Assembly (NCBI RefSeq): GCF_029589435.1
Contig: NZ_JARRAG010000001.1
Location: 1,106,808 to 1,170,807, forward strand
From: Paludisphaera mucosa
GTDB lineage: Bacteria > Planctomycetota > Planctomycetia > Isosphaerales > Isosphaeraceae
Reading direction: 5' to 3'
Length of the DNA stretch: 64,000 nucleotides
In this document: positions 37,356 to 46,150 of the stretch, one piece after another
Numbering within the stretch: position 1 is the first letter of the stretch
Layout of the letters: each line of letters starts with the position of its first letter
Translations under genes and position numbers: made by a program
Notes under the pieces: generated by a model
What the model was told of the DNA's origin: nothing
The model's database searches: none
Seen by the model: only the letters and a program-made list of their open reading frames with translations

Positions 37356-39887
37356 TCAATGGTTGAACAGGAATTCACGACTGTTGAGCAGGGCCCAGAA
37401 CACGTCGCCGAGGGCCTGGGCCTGGTCGGGGGCCTGGGCGACGACGGGGGTCAACTTGGCCAGTTCCTCCGCGGACGGCTTCCGCGAGAGGCAGCGGAGG
37501 TACAGGTCGGCGAGCCGCTCCTCGGCGGTGGGCTTCGCCTTCATCAGCTCGGCGATGACGCCGCCCTGCTGGATCTTGGCGTTGACCGTGTCGCCGTTGA
37601 GCAGGTGCAGGGCCTGCGAGAGAGTCGGCTCCATCTTGACCTCGCAGGAGCAGGCGGTCTCGCGAGTCGCCCGGCCGAAGGTGGTCAGGAAATAGGTCGA
37701 GCTGTTGCCGTCGGCGATCTGCACGGCCCGGGCGCCGACCGGAAGGCCCTGGAACTTGTCCTTCGTGTTGGTCACGGCGCTGATCGCGTCGAGAAGGTTC
37801 TCTGCCTTGATCCGGCGGACTTGGGCGTGGGCGAAATTGCGCTCGTCGCCGGCGTTGCTGTCGTTGCGATGGGTCGACCGCTGATAGGCCCGCGAGGTGC
37901 AGATGTCCTTGACGAGTGTCTTCAGGTTGTACTTGCTCTCGGTGAACCGCTTGCCGAGGGCTTCGAGAAGCTCGGGGTTCGACGCAGGGTTGCTGACGCG
38001 GAAGTCGTCGACCGGCTCGACCACGCCGGTGCCCATGAAATGGGCCCAGACCCGGTTCGCGAACGAGGATGCGAACCAGGGGTTTTGTGGTGAGGCGAGC
38101 CACTTCGCGAGGATCACGCGGCGGTCCTTGCCGGCCACGTCGGGGACTTCGCCGCCCAGGAACTTGGGCGGCATGACGCGGCCGCCGACGGGGTGGTTCA
38201 TCTCGCCGCCGCCGGAGTTGAAGACGATCAGCTCGCGGTAATCCTCGCCCTGCTTGCGACCGATCTGCGAGAAGAAGGCCGCGAAGCTGTAGTAGTCGTC
38301 CTGCGTCCAGCGATCGAACGGGTGGTTGTGGCACTGGGCGCACTGGATCCGCATGCCCATGAAGACCTGGGCCACGTTCTCGGTGAGCGGCAGGGTCTCG
38401 GTCGTGGTCTGGTAGAAGTTCGTGGCGGGATTCTTGAACGTGCCGCCGTTGGCCCCGAGCAGCTCCTGGACCATCTGGTCCATCGGCATGTCCTTCGAGA
38501 GCTGCTCCACGAGCCAGTTGTAATACAGGAACATCGATTTGTAGCTGACCGTGAGCGTGGTCCGGATCTGGAGCAGCTCGGCCCACTTGCTGACCCAGAT
38601 CTCCGAGAACTCCTTGCGCTGGAGCAGCTCGTCGACCACCTTGGCCCGCTTGTCGGGGTCGGTCGAGGCCATGAAGCGCTCGAATTCCGGCACCGTGGGG
38701 GGGACGCCGACGACGTCGAGGTAGACCCGCCGGACGTAAGTGCCGTCGTCGCAGATCTCGGACGGGGCGATGCGGAGCTTGCGGAGCTTGTCGGCCACGA
38801 GCTCGTCGATGTAGTTGCCGGTCGACTCGTCCGGATAGGCGAACTGCAGGCCCTTGGGCAGGACGATGAACTGGGAGCCGACCGTGTAGGTCTCGAACCG
38901 CGCCATCACGAACGCTTCGCCGCGTTCGCCTGCCTTGATGAGCCCGTCCTGGCCGACCGCGACGGAGGTGTCGTTGTTCGTCAGGAAGACGGCCCGGCCC
39001 GTCACGTCGCGGTCGGTGCCGTCGGAATACCTGGCCAGGACGGTCAACTGCTGGATCGACCCCTTGCCGTCGAGCACGCCGGTCTTGGGATAGATCTCCA
39101 CGCCGACGACCTTGGGGAGCTTGGAGACGTCGTCGTTCGGGGCCCCGACGGTGATCCATTCGTGGACCGTGCGATACAGGTCACTGTCGACCTCGAAGCG
39201 CTTGCCGCCCGAGTGCTGGACGGAGCCGACCGACTTTTCGAGGAGGGTGCTGTCGGCGGGTAGGGCCGTGTTGATGCGGCGGCCGACCATCTCGCGGGTG
39301 AGGCGGAAGTAGTCCCCCTCGGGATCGAAGCCGAAGAGGGAGATGCGGAAGCCGTCCTTGCCCCTCGCCGCGCCGTGGCAGCTGCCGGTGTTGCACCCGG
39401 CGCGCATGAAGACGGGCATGACGTCGAGTCGGAAGCTGAGCGGCTCGGAGACCGCCGCCTTGGCGACCTTGACCGGGATCGTCGCCGACTTGCCGCCGAA
39501 GGCGACCGCCAGGCTCGTCTCGCCGTCGGCCTTGGGGCGGAAGGTCGCACCGTCGCGGACGACCAGGGTCGGGTCGGCCGGGGTGAAGGTCGCGTCGCGC
39601 GTGAGGTCGCGGGTCAGGCCGTCGGAGTACATGCCCTGGACGACGAGCGACTGCTGGTCGCGCGCCGTGTTGAGCTGGATCGCGGCCGGATAGACCTGGA
39701 TCTCGACCAGTCCGGCGGTCGGCGTCGGCTCGGGGGCGAACGGCTCGTCCGGCAAGGCGGCCAGCGCCGAGGGCTTCGGGGCCGTCGTCTCGCCGGCGCT
39801 CGCGAAGCTCAGCGTCAAGCCGCAGAGGACGAGAGTCGCCAGATGCTTCCGCAACGCCCGAGACGGGGCGACGGTCGACTGGATCAT
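37356..39887 (-). CDS. Big2-DUF1549-DUF1553 exported cytochrome-like protein
   Basis: An 843-residue protein. A signal peptide (HLATLVLCGLTLSFASAG) is followed by a bacterial Ig-like (Big2-type) domain about 60-140. The motif GCNTGSCHG near 164-172 is the Cx4CH form usual for this family. A second Ig-like part spans about 262-345. DUF1549 (about 358-560) contains RRVYLDVVGVPPT and a CAQCH haem motif in QCAQCHNHPFDRW. DUF1553 ends the protein with NRVWAHFMGTGVVEPVDDF and TSRAYQRSTHRN. The frame runs upstream to 40511 through arginine-rich sequence. I start at the ATG 39887, preceded by AAGGAC. It lies 68 bp after the PPC-domain gene and 57 bp before the WD40 cytochrome gene. Function unknown despite its abundance in planctomycetes. 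Confidence 0.9.
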   Translation of the reverse strand: MIQSTVAPSRALRKHLATLVLCGLTLSFASAGETTAPKPSALAALPDEPFAPEPTPTAGLVEIQVYPAAIQLNTARDQQSLVVQGMYSDGLTRDLTRDATFTPADPTLVVRDGATFRPKADGETSLAVAFGGKSATIPVKVAKAAVSEPLSFRLDVMPVFMRAGCNTGSCHGAARGKDGFRISLFGFDPEGDYFRLTREMVGRRINTALPADSTLLEKSVGSVQHSGGKRFEVDSDLYRTVHEWITVGAPNDDVSKLPKVVGVEIYPKTGVLDGKGSIQQLTVLARYSDGTDRDVTGRAVFLTNNDTSVAVGQDGLIKAGERGEAFVMARFETYTVGSQFIVLPKGLQFAYPDESTGNYIDELVADKLRKLRIAPSEICDDGTYVRRVYLDVVGVPPTVPEFERFMASTDPDKRAKVVDELLQRKEFSEIWVSKWAELLQIRTTLTVSYKSMFLYYNWLVEQLSKDMPMDQMVQELLGANGGTFKNPATNFYQTTTETLPLTENVAQVFMGMRIQCAQCHNHPFDRWTQDDYYSFAAFFSQIGRKQGEDYRELIVFNSGGGEMNHPVGGRVMPPKFLGGEVPDVAGKDRRVILAKWLASPQNPWFASSFANRVWAHFMGTGVVEPVDDFRVSNPASNPELLEALGKRFTESKYNLKTLVKDICTSRAYQRSTHRNDSNAGDERNFAHAQVRRIKAENLLDAISAVTNTKDKFQGLPVGARAVQIADGNSSTYFLTTFGRATRETACSCEVKMEPTLSQALHLLNGDTVNAKIQQGGVIAELMKAKPTAEERLADLYLRCLSRKPSAEELAKLTPVVAQAPDQAQALGDVFWALLNSREFLFNH

Positions 39888-39955
39888 CACGAAGGCGTCC
39901 TTATCTAGGTCCGGGTTGGATCGTCGGGTGTTCCGGGCGTCGGTTCGGGCGGACC

Positions 39956-42424
39956 TCATGGGGTGCCTGCCTGCTTCTGCTTGGCGTCGAGCCGCAGCTT
40001 CTCCAGCCGGCTCAGCGGCTTGGCGGGGGCTTCGGCCGGCGGCGGCGCTGCGGCCGGGGCCGGGGCGGCCGCGGGGGCCGGTGCGGCGGCCGGGGCCGGC
40101 TTGGGGGGCAGGGGGGCGTCGATCTGGAGCGTGCCGGTCCCGATGTTGTGGACGATCGGTTCGCCGTCCTGGACGACCACGACCTGGCAGAACAGATTCG
40201 CGTGCTTGCCGACCGGCGAGGCGGGGTCGGTCTTGATGTGGTACGTCAGGTCGGTGCTGTCCTTGGTGATCTTCTTGACGTCGGTCGTCGCCTTGTTGGG
40301 CAGGCCGACGAGCATCACGGTCGCTTCGCCCGCGAAGTCGACGTTCTTGGCGACCGCCACGGCCATGTCGACTTCCTTGCCCTGCTCGACGCCCGCCGCC
40401 TGGAAGGTCAGCCCCAGGTAAGGCGCGGCGACGGTCAAGTCGGCGAGCTGCGAGGAGACCATGATCGGCCCCGTGGGGCCGGAAGACGAGCCGTTGACGA
40501 CGATCTTCCAAGTTCGCAGCTCGGCGTTGCCGTCGGCGTTCATTGGGATGACGGCTTCGTCCTGGCCTTCAGGAATCGCCACGCCGCCGCCCGAGCCCAC
40601 GCCCGGGGGATTCCAGGGCAGGGAGACGGCGATCGCCGCCTTGAAGTCGGGCTTGCGGATCGCCTTGACCTTCAGGCCCATCTGGCCGCTTCGCACGAGG
40701 GGCACCTTGGGCTGGACGATCTCGATCGCGTAGGGGGCTTCTTCGGTCACGGCCACCGCCAGGCGGTCGATGCTCCGCGACCACATGATGATGCCGTTGT
40801 TGTTCGGGGCGAGAACGAAGGCCGAAAGGGTGTTGAACTCGGATCGGACCGGCACCTTGGGGTCGGCCGCCTTGCCCGAAACGTCGACGAGCGCGCCCGC
40901 GGGGGCGGCGTCCGGCTTCGCCTTGAAGAGGACCGGCACGAGGGCCTGGCTGGCGGCCAGCGCCGGGGCTTCCATCTCCACGCCCGGGGGCAGACCGGCG
41001 GCGTTGAAGACCACGTCGCCGCCGAAGTCGGCCCGGCTCCCCTGGATGAGGATCGCCTGGCGACCTCCCTTGGGCACGCTGACGGCCATGACGCCCGTGC
41101 CGAGCATGATCTGCTCGGCGGGGGTCGACACGGTCAGTTTGGGCTCGGGCGGGGAGATCTCGATCCGGTAGACGTAGTCGGGTCCGCCCTTCTTGAGCTG
41201 GTCGACGATCGAGACGACGTATTCGCCATCCTCGGGGAGCGTCTGGCGGAAGTAGCTGTCGGGACCCACGGCGTCGTCGCTGCCGGCAAATGCGCCTCCC
41301 CCCTTCTTGGCGAGATAGAGGACCGCGTCGATCGGCGAACGGATTTGCCGGCCGAAGACCTTGAAGTCGAAGACCTGGCCTTTCTTGCCGGCGAAGACGT
41401 AATGATCGGCGTCGCCCGCCTTCTCCAGCACGCCGTTGAGGGCGGCGGGGGCGGTGAAGGGGGTGGCCGTGGCCTGGTCGTCGTTGGGCTCGACTTCCAT
41501 CGCATTGTCCAGGTTCACGAGCCGGAACGCATTGGGGTAGGGCGAGAGCCCCTTCTCGTCCTGTCGCTGGACGCCCCAGCCCAGCCGAGCCTCGGTCGGC
41601 AGGGCGACGTCCGACTTCGCTTCTCCGGCCGGGTCGCCGATCCAGCGGACGGCGACCGTCTGCCCCGGTTTGCCGCCGGGAGGCATGACGCCGGTCGAGC
41701 GGGGGAAATTGCCGACGTGCAGCCGGTAGAGGCAGGAGCCGTTGCCGGCGTAGGCGCTCTCTCGGACCTGGACGATGTACTTCCCGTCCTCGGGGGCGAG
41801 GATCGAGGCGAAGCCGTCCTGCCAGAGCAGGGCGGCGTCGTCGCTCGACGCCAGCTCGAACCGCTTCGCGTTGAGGATCGCGACGTATGGATCGAAGAGG
41901 ATGATCCCCAGCCGCATCCCCTCGACCTCGACCGAGACCCGCTCGCCCTTCTTCGCCTCCACGACGAAGTAGTCGACGTCCTCGTTCTCGGCGACGCCGT
42001 TGACCACGACGTTCATCGGGATGGCCTGGGGGGCTTCGAAGGCGTTGTTGGGCTCGACCTCGACGACCTCCGGCATGGCCCCGACGCTGAATCCTCGCAG
42101 CTCGCTCACGCCGGTCGCCGTGCGGACGCGCAGGTCGTGGAAGCCGAGCGGCGAGTCGGGGGCGATCTGGACCTTGGCCTTGAAGCTGTTGTCGTCGACC
42201 TTGGTGATCGCGGTCGCGACGACGCCGGGCTGGTAGAAGAGCACTTCCTGGGCGTCGCCCAATCGCGCCCCCGAGAAGACGACCTCCACCTCGGTTCCGC
42301 GCCGACCGCCCATCGGCCGGACGGCTGTGAGGCTGGGCGATGAGGCCGTCGCGGTGGTCGCGAAGGCGACGATCAGCGTCAGGACGACGGCCGGGAGGGA
42401 GGGGCTCAGGCGGGCTCGGCGCAT
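39956..42424 (-). CDS. Exported PPC-domain protein with Ala/Pro-rich tail
   Basis: An 822-residue exported protein. The signal peptide PAVVLTLIVAFATTATA is followed by an IPT/TIG-like segment (VRPMGGRRGTEVEVVFSGARL). Pre-peptidase C-terminal (PPC) beta-sandwich domains come next, recognised by VEVEPNNAFEAPQAIP and MEVEPNDDQATATPFTAPA with the following 'D-Y-F-V' and 'D-H-Y-V-F' strands. The C-terminal 50 residues are a Pro/Ala repeat followed by a basic helix (LSRLEKLRLDAKQKQ). No catalytic motif is visible, so a binding or adhesive role is likely. The frame runs upstream to 42505, but the ATG at 42424 gives a proper signal sequence. It lies 109 bp after the DUF1501 gene. PPC proteins commonly accompany DUF1501/DUF1549 genes in planctomycetes. 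Confidence 0.85.
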   Translation of the reverse strand: MRRARLSPSLPAVVLTLIVAFATTATASSPSLTAVRPMGGRRGTEVEVVFSGARLGDAQEVLFYQPGVVATAITKVDDNSFKAKVQIAPDSPLGFHDLRVRTATGVSELRGFSVGAMPEVVEVEPNNAFEAPQAIPMNVVVNGVAENEDVDYFVVEAKKGERVSVEVEGMRLGIILFDPYVAILNAKRFELASSDDAALLWQDGFASILAPEDGKYIVQVRESAYAGNGSCLYRLHVGNFPRSTGVMPPGGKPGQTVAVRWIGDPAGEAKSDVALPTEARLGWGVQRQDEKGLSPYPNAFRLVNLDNAMEVEPNDDQATATPFTAPAALNGVLEKAGDADHYVFAGKKGQVFDFKVFGRQIRSPIDAVLYLAKKGGGAFAGSDDAVGPDSYFRQTLPEDGEYVVSIVDQLKKGGPDYVYRIEISPPEPKLTVSTPAEQIMLGTGVMAVSVPKGGRQAILIQGSRADFGGDVVFNAAGLPPGVEMEAPALAASQALVPVLFKAKPDAAPAGALVDVSGKAADPKVPVRSEFNTLSAFVLAPNNNGIIMWSRSIDRLAVAVTEEAPYAIEIVQPKVPLVRSGQMGLKVKAIRKPDFKAAIAVSLPWNPPGVGSGGGVAIPEGQDEAVIPMNADGNAELRTWKIVVNGSSSGPTGPIMVSSQLADLTVAAPYLGLTFQAAGVEQGKEVDMAVAVAKNVDFAGEATVMLVGLPNKATTDVKKITKDSTDLTYHIKTDPASPVGKHANLFCQVVVVQDGEPIVHNIGTGTLQIDAPLPPKPAPAAAPAPAAAPAPAAAPPPAEAPAKPLSRLEKLRLDAKQKQAGTP

Positions 42425-42533
42425 GATCAGGGCTCTCGGGGTGGGGTCGAGCTGTGGAACGCGGAGCGTTTCAGGAGGGTCGTTCCACGGAGGCGGGGAA
42501 TTCAACGTCGAACTCCCCGCCCGCGGGAGGATT

Positions 42534-43841
42534 TCAGGCGAGGAGTTCCTTGACGACCTTGCCGCCGTCGACGATCTCGATCGGGCGGTCGCCGGGGGCC
42601 ATGAGTTCCTTGTCGGCCACGATCCCCATCATGTGGTAGACCGTCGTCGCCAGGTCTTCCGGGCCGATCGGGTCCTTCTCGGGCTCCGTGCCCGTGGCGT
42701 TCGAGGAGCCATAGATCTGGCCCGCCTTGGAGCCGCCGCCCGCGAGGACCACGCTGAACACCTTCGGCCAGTGGTCGCGACCGCCGTCCTTGTTGATCTT
42801 GGGGGTGCGGCCGAACTCGCTGGAGACCATGACGAGGGTCCGGGCGAGCAGGCCCTGACGATCGAGGTCGCGGATCAGGGCGGCGAACGCCTGGTCGAAG
42901 GCCGGCATCTGGCCCTTCATGCCCGGGACGATCTGGGCGTGGAGGTCCCAGCTTCCATATTCGAGGTTCACCATCCGGACGCCCGCGGCTACCAGCCGCC
43001 GGGCCAAGAGCATCCGCTGGCCGGCGGGGTTTCGGCCGTATTCGTCGCGGATCGCGTCGGGCTCGGCGTTGATGTCGAACGCCTCGCGGGCCTTCTGCGA
43101 GCTGATCAGGCTGTAGGCCCGGTCGTAGAAGGTGTCCATCGCGGTGATGTTGTCGCTCTTCTCACGCTCGTGGAAGTACGAGTTCACGGCGTCGAGCACG
43201 GTGCGGCGCGCTGTGAATCGGGTGTCGTCGATGCCGTTGGGCAGGTTCAGGTCCTGGACCCGGAATTTCTTGGACGAGGGTTCGCTCCCCAGGCTGAACG
43301 GCGAGAAGGCCGAGCTGAGGTAACCCGTCCCGGCGTACACGTTGGGCATCCGGGGGATGCAGACGTACGGCGGGAGGTTGTTCTTGGGGCCGTACTCGTG
43401 CGAAATCACGCTGCCGAAGCTGGGGTACTGGAGAGCCGGGCTGGGGCGATAGCCCGTGAACATATTGTGCGTGCCGCGCTCGTGGGCGGCCTCGCCGTGC
43501 GTCATCGAGCGGATGACCGTCAGCTTGTCGGCGAGCTGGGCGGTCTGGACGAGGGTCTCGCTGAACCGCTCGCCGTCGAGCTTGGTCGGGATCGAGCCCA
43601 TGTCGCCCCGGTACTCGACGGGGGCGAAGGGCTTGGGATCGAAAGTCTCCTGATGGGCGATGCCGCCGGGCAGGAAGATGTGGATCACCGAGTCGGCCGT
43701 CGGCTTGATCGCCTCATACGTCTTGAGATCGGCCCTGGCCTGGCTCCGCAGGAGGTCGGCGAGCGTCAGGCTCCCAATCCCGAGAGCGCCGACCGTGAGG
43801 AAGCCTCGACGACTCATCGGCCCTCGACATCCAGTCGTCAT
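42534..43841 (-). CDS. DUF1501 domain-containing Tat-exported protein
   Basis: A 435-residue DUF1501 protein, a family related to sulfatase/alkaline-phosphatase folds. The N-terminus MSRRGFLTVGALGIGSL is a textbook twin-arginine signal. Family segments are VIHIFLPGGIAHQETFDPKP, SMTHGEAAHERGTHNM, LEYGSWDLHAQIVPG and VSSEFGRTPKINKDGGRDHWP near 320, with candidate metal ligands (Asp, His, Glu) at the same places as in sulfatases. Upstream of the ATG 43841 is AAGGAG at 8-base spacing. The frame could extend to 44045 but without a signal sequence. It is the first gene of the operon with the PPC, DUF1549/DUF1553 and WD40 cytochrome genes. Hydrolase activity is inferred from the fold only. Confidence 0.92.
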   Translation of the reverse strand: MTTGCRGPMSRRGFLTVGALGIGSLTLADLLRSQARADLKTYEAIKPTADSVIHIFLPGGIAHQETFDPKPFAPVEYRGDMGSIPTKLDGERFSETLVQTAQLADKLTVIRSMTHGEAAHERGTHNMFTGYRPSPALQYPSFGSVISHEYGPKNNLPPYVCIPRMPNVYAGTGYLSSAFSPFSLGSEPSSKKFRVQDLNLPNGIDDTRFTARRTVLDAVNSYFHEREKSDNITAMDTFYDRAYSLISSQKAREAFDINAEPDAIRDEYGRNPAGQRMLLARRLVAAGVRMVNLEYGSWDLHAQIVPGMKGQMPAFDQAFAALIRDLDRQGLLARTLVMVSSEFGRTPKINKDGGRDHWPKVFSVVLAGGGSKAGQIYGSSNATGTEPEKDPIGPEDLATTVYHMMGIVADKELMAPGDRPIEIVDGGKVVKELLA

Positions 43842-44047
43842 ACGCGAGTCTCCTTCAACGGAACGTGGGTGGGAAGAATAGGTTGGAGCGACGGCTGGGG
43901 CGAACGGCGGCTTGCCGAGACGCCAGGCGGTCGGCGTACGATGGCGGGCGGGCGACGAGGTCGAAACGCGAGCAGTCTCGCCACTCCTCCCGCTGGCCCT
44001 CGATAGGACCGGGATGAGAGCGATCATGCCTTGTAGCGGGTACAATT

Positions 44048-44075
44048 ATTATCAAACAAGCCAGACGTTCTGCAA
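44048..44075 (-). promoter_or_regulatory. Candidate promoter of the DUF1501-PPC-DUF1549-WD40 operon
   Basis: On the minus strand TTGCAG (44070-44075), a 16-base spacer and GATAAT (44048-44053), the latter matching five of six bases. It lies in an unusually A/T-rich patch and would leave a leader of about 200 bases before the ATG at 43841. Confidence 0.4.
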
Positions 44076-44129
44076 GATGCTACGGCGTCGAATCACCCGT
44101 CGTTGGCGCGATTTCCGAAATTGACGGCA

Positions 44130-44160
44130 TGAACGGACCCATGAACGGGTCAGGCGTTCA
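44130..44160 (-). terminator. Hairpin after the glucoamylase-family gene
   Basis: Two stacked stems, TGAACG/CGTTCA outside and GACCC/GGGTC inside, with a three-base bulge and six-base loop, starting 12 bases past the stop at 44173. No clear T-run, so only a probable terminator. Confidence 0.4.
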
Positions 44161-44172
44161 CCTGGACCCCGA

Positions 44173-45735
44173 TCAGCGTTTGATTTCGGGGACGTTCCGA
44201 GAGAGCCTCGTGAGCTGAGGCTGGAAATGATGAGCGGTGGGGTAGCGCCCCGGGGCGCCGGCGGTAAATTCCTCGACGGCGACCAGGGGGCGGATCGCCT
44301 TCTCGACGGGCCCGGTCGTGAACGCTTTCTGCATGAAGTCGTCGGCCAGCTCGTTGGCGATCGCGGCCATGATCATCCCCTGGTCGAGCGCCAGGACGTA
44401 GCCCGAAACCATCCCTGAACTGACGTCGACGGAATCCTGGAACCCCAATGGGCCGTAGACCGGGAATCGATCTTTCAAGGCGTAGATGTTGTCCATGGCC
44501 TCGCGGGGGGCGAAGGGCAGGGCCAGGAAGGCCGCATGCGGCGTGACGACGCCGTGGATCGAGCCGGTGGTGAGGGTGGCCATGTGTGGCGGCAAACCCC
44601 AGGCGGCGTCGAATGAGAGATAGCCGTCGGGATTCGTTCCCAGGCCCTTGACGCCGTAAACCTCGTAACCCCCCGTCGGCCGGAACGCGGGGGAGAATCC
44701 CCAGTATCCGTACTTCATCTCGCGGAGCCCGTGCTCGATCTGACCCCGAACGTACAGCGGATGGTTCACCCCCCAGCTGTTCGGCGCCCAGGCGGCTTCG
44801 GGGACGAAGAGCGTGACCATCAACGCCTCGAACATGCTGCCGCCCCAGCTTGGCACGACCCGCATGTCCAGATAGTTGTAGGCCCCTTCGAAGACCTTTA
44901 CGCCCTTGTACTCGCGGATATCACCGGTCGGGGTCTGCTCCTGCGGAGCGACCTCGGTGGGCAGGGTCCGATACATTCGGTAGTAATGGTCGGGGGGGAG
45001 CTGGCCGCGGGCGATGGCGATGTAGCTCGCCATCCGCGCCTCGGTGTTCAGCATGCCGTAATGGCCGTAGAACGAGTTTTCGTCGACCCAGTAACCGACC
45101 CGGAGCAGGCCGGGCTGGTGGATGGGGTCGTGGTCGTCGTAGAAGTCGTATAGGAACCCGAAATCCATGGCGTCGAGCAGCCGATTCGCGCTGGGGGCGA
45201 GGTCCGGCCGGATGTTGACGACCATCATGAGCGCCATAGCCATCCAGGCGTTGTCGACGGTGGAAATCAACGGCCGTCGCGGCGACGCATCGACGGGCGA
45301 AGCGGACAGCAGTTTGCCGCTCCGGGGGTCGATGTCGTTGGCGAAGAAGCCGTGGGGGCGATTCATGGCTTCGAGGGTCTGGATGGTCCGGGTCAGCCGT
45401 TCCCGCGCCTCGTCGTGCGAGATGATCTCCAGCCGTTCGGCCGCGATGACGCTCCAGATGTAAGCCGCGATGTTCGTCGGCGTCGTCTCCGGGACCGGCT
45501 CGCGCCAGCCCGGGCCTTCGCGGTGGACGCGATCCGAAGGGAGCCCGCTCGGAAACGCCAGCTTCTCCATCGATCGCCAGGTGTCGGCCGCGTAACGCCG
45601 CAACTGGACCCGATCCTCGGCGGTTAGGACCGTCGCGCGTTCCTGAGCCCGGGCCGAGGTCGGGGCGAGACCGCCCACGAGGCAGGCGAGCAGGAGAAGG
45701 GCGGACCGCGAAACGGGAGCGGGCGATCGAGTCAT
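44173..45735 (-). CDS. Exported glucoamylase-family (DUF3131-like) protein
   Basis: A 520-residue exported protein. The signal peptide SALLLLACLVGGLAPTSARA is followed by an (alpha/alpha)6-barrel-type domain. Segments such as TPTNIAAYIWSVIAAERLEII, STVDNAWMAMALMMV, SWGGSMFEALMVTLFVPE and GLGTNPDGYLSFDAAWGLPPHMATL resemble the 'glucoamylase' family PF10091/DUF3131. Members include beta-1,2-glucanases (GH144), so alpha-glucan activity should not be assumed. Acidic residues in NEARMASYIA-like and FEGAYNYLDMR segments are candidate catalytic ones. The ATG 45735 gives a proper signal sequence with GAGG upstream. It has its own promoter at 45840-45868. Substrate unknown, likely a polysaccharide. 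Confidence 0.75.
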   Translation of the reverse strand: MTRSPAPVSRSALLLLACLVGGLAPTSARAQERATVLTAEDRVQLRRYAADTWRSMEKLAFPSGLPSDRVHREGPGWREPVPETTPTNIAAYIWSVIAAERLEIISHDEARERLTRTIQTLEAMNRPHGFFANDIDPRSGKLLSASPVDASPRRPLISTVDNAWMAMALMMVVNIRPDLAPSANRLLDAMDFGFLYDFYDDHDPIHQPGLLRVGYWVDENSFYGHYGMLNTEARMASYIAIARGQLPPDHYYRMYRTLPTEVAPQEQTPTGDIREYKGVKVFEGAYNYLDMRVVPSWGGSMFEALMVTLFVPEAAWAPNSWGVNHPLYVRGQIEHGLREMKYGYWGFSPAFRPTGGYEVYGVKGLGTNPDGYLSFDAAWGLPPHMATLTTGSIHGVVTPHAAFLALPFAPREAMDNIYALKDRFPVYGPLGFQDSVDVSSGMVSGYVLALDQGMIMAAIANELADDFMQKAFTTGPVEKAIRPLVAVEEFTAGAPGRYPTAHHFQPQLTRLSRNVPEIKR

Positions 45736-45839
45736 CGCACCACCTCGGGAAGAGGGTCTCGGTCGGTGCGGGGAATCCGCGGCGATGCCCCACGAACTCG
45801 TTCGGACGTAGCCTCGGAGGGGCGCTGCCTCTATCAACT

Positions 45840-45868
45840 ACTATATTCAAGTTAACGTATCGTGACAA
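45840..45868 (-). promoter_or_regulatory. Sigma-70-type promoter of the glucoamylase-family gene
   Basis: On the minus strand TTGTCA (45863-45868, five of six), a 17-base spacer, TATAGT (45840-45845, five of six). Expected start site near 45833, about 100 bases before the ATG. Confidence 0.65.
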
Positions 45869-45935
45869 TTTCTCCGGCAGATTTCATGCGAGCTATGATG
45901 ATCGCATGCGACACCTGCGGGCGCACAACGGCTGG

Positions 45936-45960
45936 CCCTGGCGTCGCCCCCTAGCCAGGG
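45936..45960 (+). promoter_or_regulatory. Hairpin upstream of the MetE-like operon
   Basis: Inverted repeat CCCTGGC/GCCAGGG with an 11-base loop about 190 bp before the MetE-like gene. It could be a leader structure or operator. It does not match a SAM or cobalamin riboswitch pattern that I can recognise. Confidence 0.3.
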
Positions 45961-46150
45961 TTACAGTCAACGGAGTGTCGTGCCCAACCGCCTTGAGCGC
46001 GCGAGCGATCCTTCCTTCCCGCACAGGCCGTATATCGGCCGGCGAGACGGATCGACTCGTCGTATGTCAGCCGCGGGCTCGCACCCCCGCTTACTGATTG
46101 GATCGTCCGGCCCGTGGCGGATCTTGAGGAACTTGTAGAAAGGGTGAGGA

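Larger units (their letters stand above)
43842..44172. other. Intergenic region, 331 bp, with promoter and hairpin
   Basis: Upstream region of the exported-cytochrome operon. It contains an A/T-rich patch with a possible promoter (44048-44075) and, next to the preceding gene, a hairpin (44130-44160). No ORF with credible coding character is seen. Confidence 0.5.
45736..46150. other. Divergent intergenic region, 415 bp
   Basis: Between the leftward glucoamylase-family gene and the rightward MetE-like operon. It contains an A/T-rich patch with a good leftward promoter (45840-45868) and a 7-bp hairpin (45936-45960). No convincing rightward promoter could be found, and no gene. Confidence 0.5.

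Noticed and set aside
39160-39420. Cx4CH in the DUF1549 protein as an unusual haem site
   Set aside because: GCN-x-GxCHG with this spacing is the normal form in this protein family, so it is not notable.
40010-40110. Imperfect GGCCGGGGC repeats
   Set aside because: They encode the Pro/Ala-rich tail of the PPC-domain protein. Codon-level repetition explains them.
39888-40511. Extension of the DUF1549/DUF1553 gene by 208 codons
   Set aside because: Arg/Gly-rich and overlapping the PPC-domain gene. The signal peptide begins at 39887.
40148-42343. A 731-codon plus-strand frame antisense to the PPC-domain gene
   Set aside because: Low-complexity composition (Asp/Arg/Gly/His) and no motif. The minus strand has a signal peptide and PPC repeats.
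45936-46150. SAM or cobalamin riboswitch upstream of the MetE-like gene
   Set aside because: Only one short hairpin is present. The conserved boxes of those riboswitches are missing.
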